Source: Imbricaverruca yamaguchii
Lineage: Eukaryota > Arthropoda > Thecostraca > Neoverrucidae
Direction of reading: 5' to 3'
NCBI GenBank assembly: GCA_034440575.1
Contig: JAOTOL010001344.1
Span: 656,996 to 720,995, forward strand
Length of the DNA stretch: 64,000 bases
The position numbers were made by a program, and so were the translations under genes. The notes beneath the pieces are model-generated. The model did not search any database. It saw only the letters and a list, made by a program, of their open reading frames with translations, and was not told the origin of the DNA. Shown in pieces: positions 1 through 64,000 of the stretch (its first letter is position 1; every line of letters starts with the position of its first letter).

Positions 1-2279
1 AGCTGGAAGGGCAGGCAGTATTGCAAATGACGTTAATTCCATGGCAAATTTCGACTTCTTATCGTACGTCGCACACCTGACGAATTTTTTTTTTAACACT
101 GTCACTTGGCCGGCCTGAGTGGTGGCCACTGGGCTGGTCGTATGTGGTCACGGCCGATCGTGTGTGGCCACTGGAAAAGGGATCGCATGCATTGAGCCCA
201 CACTGATTGAGAGCAAAACTGACACGAAGTGGTCGTTGGCCCAGTATTCTAAATACGCATTAGATCAGTATCGCACACATCTGACGCGACGCTGAACAAG
301 CATGAAATTGATTTAGTACAGACTTAGTACAGCTTAGCACTGCGGAAAAGTAAGCCAACACTGAGTCGGTACAGCTGGTCACTGACACTCCAACGAAGCA
401 CACACAAGAGCAAGGTGAAACACAGCTAACACAGCAGCTCATGGTCAGAAGAAACGATGACCGCGACCTAGCGAACCGGTCTCAAGGTTACCGAAGATTC
501 AGCAGCCTGCCGTTTCACCTGGCGTGTTGTCTCTTAGATTACGTCGATAGCCAGCGGGATGGATAAAAATACGTTCCAGGTTTTGAAGGCGCAAACTAAC
601 ACTCCTGCCGTGGCCATCATGAATCACGTATATCACATATTCCCATGGTTTTGTCCACATCCCGTGAGTATAGTATGCGAGTGTATTCGCTGCGACGAAT
701 TTTGTTCGGAGTGCGTCGTTTTGCGGCCAAATCTACTCACCTGTTGAACTTACCACCTCCGTGTGCGTACTGGGCTAGTTCACATGTGGATCCATCTGTG
801 TTACCTGCCCACCTGCTGACCTGCCTCGGGACAGTGACGTAGTCGCGCGGGCCCAGTCGACTTCCAGTGTGACAGGCTTGCGTGTCAGTCTGTGTTCATG
901 GTTGGTCCACCTCCACGTTTCGAATTGGTCAGCGTTCGGACCTCGTCCGCGTTCGGTGTGCGTTTATCGCCGAGTGGGCCGTCGGTGACGCGCTGGCCCG
1001 GTGCGGTCGGCGCCAGCCGCCTCCGTCCGTGTGTTCAGGGCTGCACGGCTCGCCGGCCGCCGGGGAGCGGCCGGTGAAGGTCAGCCGCGGTCACGGCGCG
1101 TGCCCGACAAGGCCACGGCGGCCGGCCACGGGCCGGCGGATGGGGCCGAGTGTCGGACTGGGCCGGACCGGACCGGGTGTCTCCTGCGGGCCGTGACCGA
1201 CGCGGACGCGCTGACCTACCCCAGCCGCGCGATCTGTGTGGCCCGCTGCGGTGAAAAGCCTCCGAACACGCGGTCCGGCGGGCGGTGCTGATTAGTCGGG
1301 CCCCTCTCGGGAGCTGGTCCGTGAGTCACCGCCGTGTGCGATGACTCCAGCTCTCTGCGCGGTACAAATATGGCGTGGCTGTGGCTGCGGCTGCTGACTG
1401 TCGCGGGAGGAGTCAGTCGGCCCGCTCTCCAACCCCAGAGCCGGGCCACGCATGTGGTGTCCCGAATCCTCGCGGCGTTTAGTGACTCGACGGCTGGTGG
1501 CCGTCTGCGTCAGGCGCCGGCTGTGATGTCATCGTTGACGTCACAGCGGTGACGACGTTCTGTCGGTTTGAACTTTGAATGGGTGAGCGAGCGGCGCGCG
1601 CGCGCGCGACCACGCCCGTCGCTCGCCCGGCTGAGTTCGCGTGATGCCGTCTGTTCTGGCACGGATGTGATGCGACGCGCAGTTGGCAACGGCTGAGCCG
1701 TCGATGCGTTGCCGTCTCAAAATGTCGCGGCGCTGGGCGTCCCAACATATGCACGCGCTTGAGTAGAGGGGCCGCAGACTGCAGCCACGGTCGGGCTGAC
1801 CTGACACTCGGCGCTGGGCGTTTCAAAATATGCACGCGCTTGAGTAGTGGCCGCGTAGCGCCGCAGACTGGCAATAGTCTACGTGCTATTACTGCAATCA
1901 GGTTTAAACCATGTCGCATTTTTGAAAACTGATTGGATAACGGATGGATATATCTGGTATGGGTATGGATGCGGATTTTTTTCCATATGGGTATGGATTG
2001 GACCGGATTTGAAAATGTAAATCCGTGTTATGTTCTATATTGCACCCATGGTTGTAGCGAAATTTAATTTAATTTCAGCTAGTATGACGGCACTGAGTGA
2101 GTATCGAAGTGTTCGACCTTGGTGTTGCTCCTATTTCACCTCTTTCGAATTTCTAATACGGCAATGCCGCTTGCATCCATTTCCGTGTTGCTTTTCTGCA
2201 GCGAATGTAGCTGGGTTGACCCACTGCTCCCATTTCGTCTGGCTTAAACATTGTATGTGACTGAACTCCCTTTTGGCAG
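1..2279 (+). other. Intron upstream of exon 1, no coding exon seen
   Basis: No CH1-like reading frame is visible, so this is taken as intron between CH1 and CH2 exons. It contains a GC-rich block at about 940-1340, a short alternating CG run near 1593-1610, and a roughly 60-bp direct duplication (1728-1787 and 1809-1870, offset 81). An internal promoter in the GC-rich block cannot be excluded, but nothing specific supports one. Confidence 0.6.
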
Positions 2280-59406
<57,127 letters not shown>

Positions 59407-59408
59407 GT

Positions 59409-59443
59409 GGGGGCCGGGGCCGGGGCCGGGGCCGGGGCGGGGC
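59409..59443 (+). repeat. (GGGGCC)4 repeat at the exon 50 donor
   Basis: Four GGGGCC hexamers and a GGGGCGGGGC end starting two bases into the intron. The G-runs on the transcribed RNA could form a quadruplex over the donor. Confidence 0.9.
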
Positions 59444-59657
59444 TCGTGTGTTCCTGGCTGGCGGGCTGTCCGATCACGTCGAGATTTGTGGACCGGTGGA
59501 CGGTTCTGCAGGCCACGGTGGCAGGTCTAGGTGGATGTGTGATGAACAATAACAGTAGAATATACCCGTATAGACATCAGAAGAGGACCCGTGTGAACAC
59601 TGACGACACGCCGTCGGCGTGAGGCGACGTTTGGACTTGGTCGGAGCGAGCCGCTGG

Positions 59658-60748
59658 TTCATATAATCAATGACACTGATCTCCCTCATGGTGACCCGTC
59701 CTCTCCTGGCCCATATAATCAATGACACTGATCTCTCTCATGGTGACCCGTCCCCTCCTGGTTCATATAATCGACAACACTGATCTCTCTCATGGTGACC
59801 CGTCCCCTCCTGGTTCATATAATCGACAACACTGACTCTCTCTCATGGTGACCCGTCCCCTCCTGGCCCATATAATCGACAACACTGATCTCCCTCATGG
59901 TGACCCGTCCTCTCCTGGCCCATATAATCGACAACACTGATCTCTCTCATGGTGACTGTCCCCTCCTGGCCCATATAATCGACACCGCTCATCTCTCTCA
60001 TGGTGACCCGTCCCCTCCTGGCCCATATAATCGACAACACTGATCTCTCTCATGGTGACCCGCCCCCTCCTGGCCCATATAATCGACAACACTGATCTCT
60101 CTCATGGTGACCCGTCCCCTCCTGGCCCATATAATCGACAACACTGATCTCTCTCATGGTGACCCGTCCCCTCCTGGTCCATATAATCGACAAAACTGAT
60201 CTCTCTCATGGTGACCCGTCCCCTCCTGGCCCATATAATCGACAACACTGATCTCTCTCATGGTGACCCGTCCCCTCCTGGTTCATATAATCGACAACAC
60301 TGATCTCTCTCATGGTGACCCGTCCCCTCCTGGTTCATATAATCGACAACACTGATCTCTCTCATGGTGACCCGTCCCCTCCTGGCCCATATAATCGACA
60401 ACACTGATCTCTCTCATGGTGACCCGTCCCCTCCTGGTTCATATAATCGACAACACTGATCTCTCTCATGGTGACCCGTCCCCTCCTGGTTCATATAATC
60501 GACAACACTGATCTCTCTCATGGTGACCCGTCCCCTCCTGGCCCATATAATCGACAACACTGATCTCTCTCATGGTGACACGCCCCCTCCTGGCCCATAT
60601 AATCGACACCGCTGATCTCTCTCATGGTGACTGTCCCCTCCTGGCCCATATAATCGACACCACTTATCTCTCTCATGGTGACCCGTCCTCTCCTGGCCCA
60701 TATAATCGACACCACTGATCTCTCTCATGGTGACCCGTCCTCTCCTGG
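59658..60748 (+). repeat. 52-bp satellite, about 21 copies
   Basis: Units of CCCATATAATCGACAACACT, GATCTCTCTCATGGTGACCC and GTCCCCTCCTGG, period 52, nearly identical with a few variants. Ends at the 3' tail of the LINE, which appears inserted in or next to it. Confidence 0.96.
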
Positions 60749-60945
60749 CCACTGGAGGAGACAGACAGACAGACAGACAGACTTTATTGACGTCATCCAC
60801 AATTGACTTGTGGCTATTACGACATCGCGTCAAATAGATAAAACAACACAGCACAAAAGGTAAAAAGGAGGGTCAAAATCACAGACTACAAGTTAAACTA
60901 TAAAAAAATATATATATATAAAATAACAGCAAGTCGAGCAGTCTA

Positions 60946-61357
60946 TCAGTCCGGCGCGGGCGGCACGTCACGTAGATATTCCCGTAGGTGGCGACCAAAG
61001 ATCGACACGGGAAGTCGCGTCAGCTCAGGTGGCAGTGAGTTGTACATGTGTGGCGCTCTGGAACTAAAGCGTCTCTTCCCCATCTCGGTGCGGGACCGGG
61101 GGACATACAAGTTGTGGTCTTGACGGGTGGTCCGGTCACGTATCTCCGCCATGGTGGTGAGATCGTGAGCCAGTGACTCTGGCTCACCATGGAGACGCAC
61201 CTTGTGTATGAGGCGAAGGGTGTGATAACTCGCCAGGTTCTCCGCGCTGAGCCAGCCCAGCCTCCTCAGCAGATCCGAAACGTGGTCAAACTTTTTGCGG
61301 CCGAAAATTACCTTAGCCGAGTAGTTGATAATTTTTTTAATGCGAGATAGGTTCTTT
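60946..61357 (-). pseudogene. LINE C-terminal domain
   Basis: NLSRIKKIINYSAKVIFGRK, FDHVSDLLRRLGWLSAENLA and HNLYVPRSRTEMGKRRFSSR, ending PPELTRLPVSIFGRHLREYL and a stop at 60946. This is the conserved region C-terminal to the reverse transcriptase in CR1/L2/Jockey-related elements. Confidence 0.88.
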
Positions 61358-62535
61358 TTTGGCTCCGTTACCATACACAGAAATACAGTAGCGGATCTGC
61401 GAGAAGATCAGAGCATTGACCAGCGCGGAGATGACGGCAGGTGGAAGGTGCCCCCTCAGATGCGACAGACCACCCAGAACTCCGAAACAACGCCGAGTCA
61501 ATTCTGAGACGTGCGAGTCCCAGCTGAGAGAGCGATCGAAAATAATACCGAGATTTTTGCATTCCGAAATGGTGGGTAGATGATGATCGCGAAATTTCAC
61601 TGTGACATCCGGTAAGGCACGCAGATTTTGTGGGCTGCCCAACATCATCAGCTGTGTCTTTGCTACGTTAATTTTCAGTCCATTTGCTCGAAACCAGATA
61701 TCGAGGGAGGCCAGAACTGTTTCCATATGAGTGACAACATTTTGAATTTGAGATTTCTTACCACTGACCAAAATTTGGGTGTCGTCAGAGTATTGAACAA
61801 CTACTGCACCTTCGGCGAACAGGCTGAGGTCGTTGGCGAAGACGCAGTAGAGGAGAGGTCCGAGAGATGATCCTTGAAAAACGCCGATGCTGTTGGGCAA
61901 CGGGGCAGATTTGTGGACGACACCCAGACTGTCAGTAAGGCTGACACTCTGGGTGTGGTTCTGAAGATAAGCCGAAAACCAGGAAGTATCGATGCTATGG
62001 AGACTCAATTTTGACAGGAGTTTCGAGTGATCTATCACATCAAAGCACTTGCTCAAATCCAGCAGGCAGAGAAGGGACACCTCTCCATGGTCACATGCGG
62101 ATAGGATCTGGTCAGATATGGAGGTCAGTGCGGTTTCCGTCGAGTGACGAGGACGGAAGCCGTGCTGAGTTTGGGAGAGGAGGTGGTTATCGGACAGGTA
62201 ATTGTAGAGTTGCTGGTGGACGGCACGCTCTACAATTTTCGCAATGACTGGGACGATGGAGATAGGACGGAAATTGGAAGGGTTACAGGGATCGCCGGAC
62301 TTAAAGATGGGATGGACGAGGGAGTGCTTCCAAGAATCAGGAACATCGGATTGGGTAATGCTGGAATTGACCAAATGCAGGAGCACCCCACCTAACGAGT
62401 CGAAGCACACCCTGAACATGTGGATGCTGATGCCGTCTTCGCCACAGGCCGACGACCCGCTCATCCCGAAGACGATAGCTCGCAGCTGAGATAGCGACAA
62501 CGACTCCAGGGTGAACGCACAGGCACCGACACGCG
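61358..62535 (-). pseudogene. LINE reverse transcriptase
   Basis: Motifs in order: GEDGISIHMF, HPIFKSGDPCNPSNFRPISI, QHGFRPRHSTETAL, LLDLSKCFDVIDH (catalytic Asp), FQGSSLGPLLYCVFANDLS and QYSDDTQIL (about 61781-61792, the YADD box as YSDD). Uninterrupted for about 390 codons. A one-base shift in the A6/T6 run near 61353 separates it from the C-terminal domain. Confidence 0.94.
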
Positions 62536-63540
62536 GCAAACGGCAGGAGATACTCGGCGTCGCTCCCCATACTCCTAACCTCGTCAGCCACGCACGGGCC
62601 CACGCGGACAAAAAATCGGTTAAGCTCATCAACTGTCGCGTCGGGCATCTTACGAATGGCCTGCTTGCCGCCGACAAATGACCTGATATGTCGCCACATT
62701 GACCTCTGCCCATCCTCACGGATTCGCCGCTCAACGTCGTTCCGGCTATCACGTCTAATCGCCGATCGTACAGCTCGGTTGGCTTCCCTGTACTCCGTGG
62801 ACTGGTGCCCATAAACGGTCAGCGCACCACGGCGGCGACACATCAAAGCCTTAGTTCCATCTGATACGACCGGGGCGCTAGGGTTCCTGATTCTAACAGT
62901 CCTGATGGGAGCATGGATGTCAATGGTGGGTAAAAATATGTTCAGAAAACAGTCCCACTTGAGCGTGACGGAGGGAGAATTAAAAACAGAACTCCAGTCA
63001 GCCAAACAAAGATCGTAAAGCAAAGCATTCGGATCGGTACGGCGAAAGCAACGCGTGCGAACGGTGGCGCCGCTCGGTCTGGATCTGGGCACATCGACTG
63101 AAAAACGAACGAATCTATGCGGACTAAAATGACAAAATTGTGTACGGCAGTGCTGCACAATGTCACGACAGTTGGTGATAACTACGTCAAGGAGAGAGCC
63201 AGTTGAATAGGTGGGCGAGGTCACACACTGAAATAACGAGTAATCAAAAATAAAATTAGACAGCACACGCCTACCTTGGTCCGAGTCTGGTTTCCGTAAG
63301 TCACAATTTAAATCTCCGCAAATAAAAAGTTTGGACTTCGGATAGTCAACAATCACACGCTGGAATTGTGCTTCCAGGTCTGCAAAGTCCGCTTTCAAGT
63401 CGGTCAGATTCCGTCTCGGTGGACGATATGCGGTGCAGATGATGAATTGGCGCTTGCTGTCTGGTTTAACCAACATCCACAACGTCTCCAGCTTGCTGTT
63501 GGGATGGTTGGCAGCCGTTGTGATTTTCAGCGGAGACGCG
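62535..63540 (-). pseudogene. LINE endonuclease C-terminal part and linker
   Basis: IICTAYRPPRRNLTDL, FICGDLNCDL (GDxN motif, about 63306-63317) and STGSLLDVVITN, then HFSPHRFVRF at about 63117-63125, where the usual SDH catalytic triplet reads SPH. That substitution would be expected to disable cutting. Linker follows to about 62540, where the frame shifts again. Confidence 0.85.
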
Positions 63541-63800
63541 TTGGTACCTTCCCCTGGCGGCCAGTGCCACTCCTCCGTACCCTCGCCCGTCGGGGCGATC
63601 GGCCCGGTACAGCTGGTACCCAGGCAGCAGCAGCAATCTGTTGGGCGTCTCAGGCTTCAGCCAGGTTTCGGCCAGGCATATGATGTCATACTTGTTGCGA
63701 TGTAGTACTTCAGACATTTCCAGTAGTTTTGGCTTAATGCTTTGGATGTTCAGCAAGCAAATCTTGAGTCTTGAACTGGGAGCTGGCCATATATTCCTCT
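63540..63800 (-). pseudogene. LINE endonuclease, N-terminal part
   Basis: SRLKICLLNIQSIKPKLLEM, YDIICLAETWL and GYQLYRADRPDGRGYGGVAL: the conserved N, E and GG(G/V) motifs of apurinic-type LINE endonucleases. The upstream stretch (about 63800-63990) is arginine-rich. Frame shifts by one base near the G-run at about 63551. Confidence 0.9.
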
Positions 63801-64000
63801 GTCGGCGTTGGGCGCCTTTGCTCCTCGCTTCCCTCGCGCCAGGCGCGCGCCTGCCGCGCCTGCGCCGGCGAGGGTGGCGGCCGGAGTTCGCCGATAGGCC
63901 GCCTGACATCGCTGACCCAATGCCGGCGGGCACGCGGTCACCCAGCGATGTGCCGCCGCCTCCAAGGTCACCGGCGGGAATGCGCCGGACACCAGCCAGG

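Larger units (their letters stand above)
60757..64000 (-). mobile_element. Non-LTR retrotransposon (CR1/Jockey-like group), 5' end outside window
   Basis: A LINE transcribed toward lower coordinates. Order on the minus strand: AP-type endonuclease, linker, reverse transcriptase, C-terminal domain, 3' UTR with AATAAA (TTTATT on + at 60783-60788) and a (GTCT)n tail at about 60757-60782. Reading frame is broken by three shifts and has no other obvious stops, so it is a fairly recent copy. A short-repeat tail rather than poly-A is known for CR1/L2/RTE-like groups. Clade assignment is tentative. It lies in the intron after exon 50. Confidence 0.93.

Noticed and set aside
940..1340. CpG-rich promoter or alternative first exon for the gene
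   Set aside because: GC-rich only; no start codon in a spectrin-like frame and no donor joining exon 1 could be supported.

Overview
This is a piece of an animal nuclear genome. It holds most of one large, intron-rich gene on the + strand plus repeats and transposons, and no second cellular gene is visible. The gene is a beta-heavy spectrin (Drosophila karst type, vertebrate SPTBN5 type). It has the second half of a calponin-homology actin-binding domain, a long run of spectrin repeats, and an SH3 domain inserted in an early repeat, which among beta spectrins marks the beta-heavy class. I traced 50 coding exons from 2280 to 59406. All have GT/AG borders, their phases join without a break, and together they give 2,788 codons. 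The 5' part (start codon, CH1) lies upstream of base 1, and the 3' part (last repeats, probably PH domain) lies beyond base 64000. The gene type fits an invertebrate, probably an arthropod and possibly a crustacean; that placement is inference.

Layout: 1-2279 is intron. Exons 1-3 (2280-7872) finish the CH2 domain. Exons 4-12 (12586-23680) carry the first spectrin repeats. Exons 13-14 (26065-26982) carry the SH3 domain and a lysine-rich tail. Exons 15-50 (27695-59406) are continuous spectrin repeats. From 59407 to the end is intron holding a 52-bp satellite array and, from about 60757, a minus-strand non-LTR retrotransposon with endonuclease, reverse transcriptase and a (GTCT)n 3' tail.

The introns are crowded with minisatellites (periods about 20-69 bp). 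Many start within a few bases of a splice site, and in at least three cases the repeat unit contains the splice site itself, so an exon is followed or preceded by rows of copied donors or acceptors. The introns also contain two groups of tRNA-derived SINEs, a decayed RNase H fragment of an I-type LINE, an 85-bp palindrome, and a set of very short (about 53-67 bp) retroposed hairpin elements. At least 15 copies of these are visible; eleven have recognisable target-site duplications and eight share the same 5' end. This ultra-short retroposon family is the most novel item in the window.
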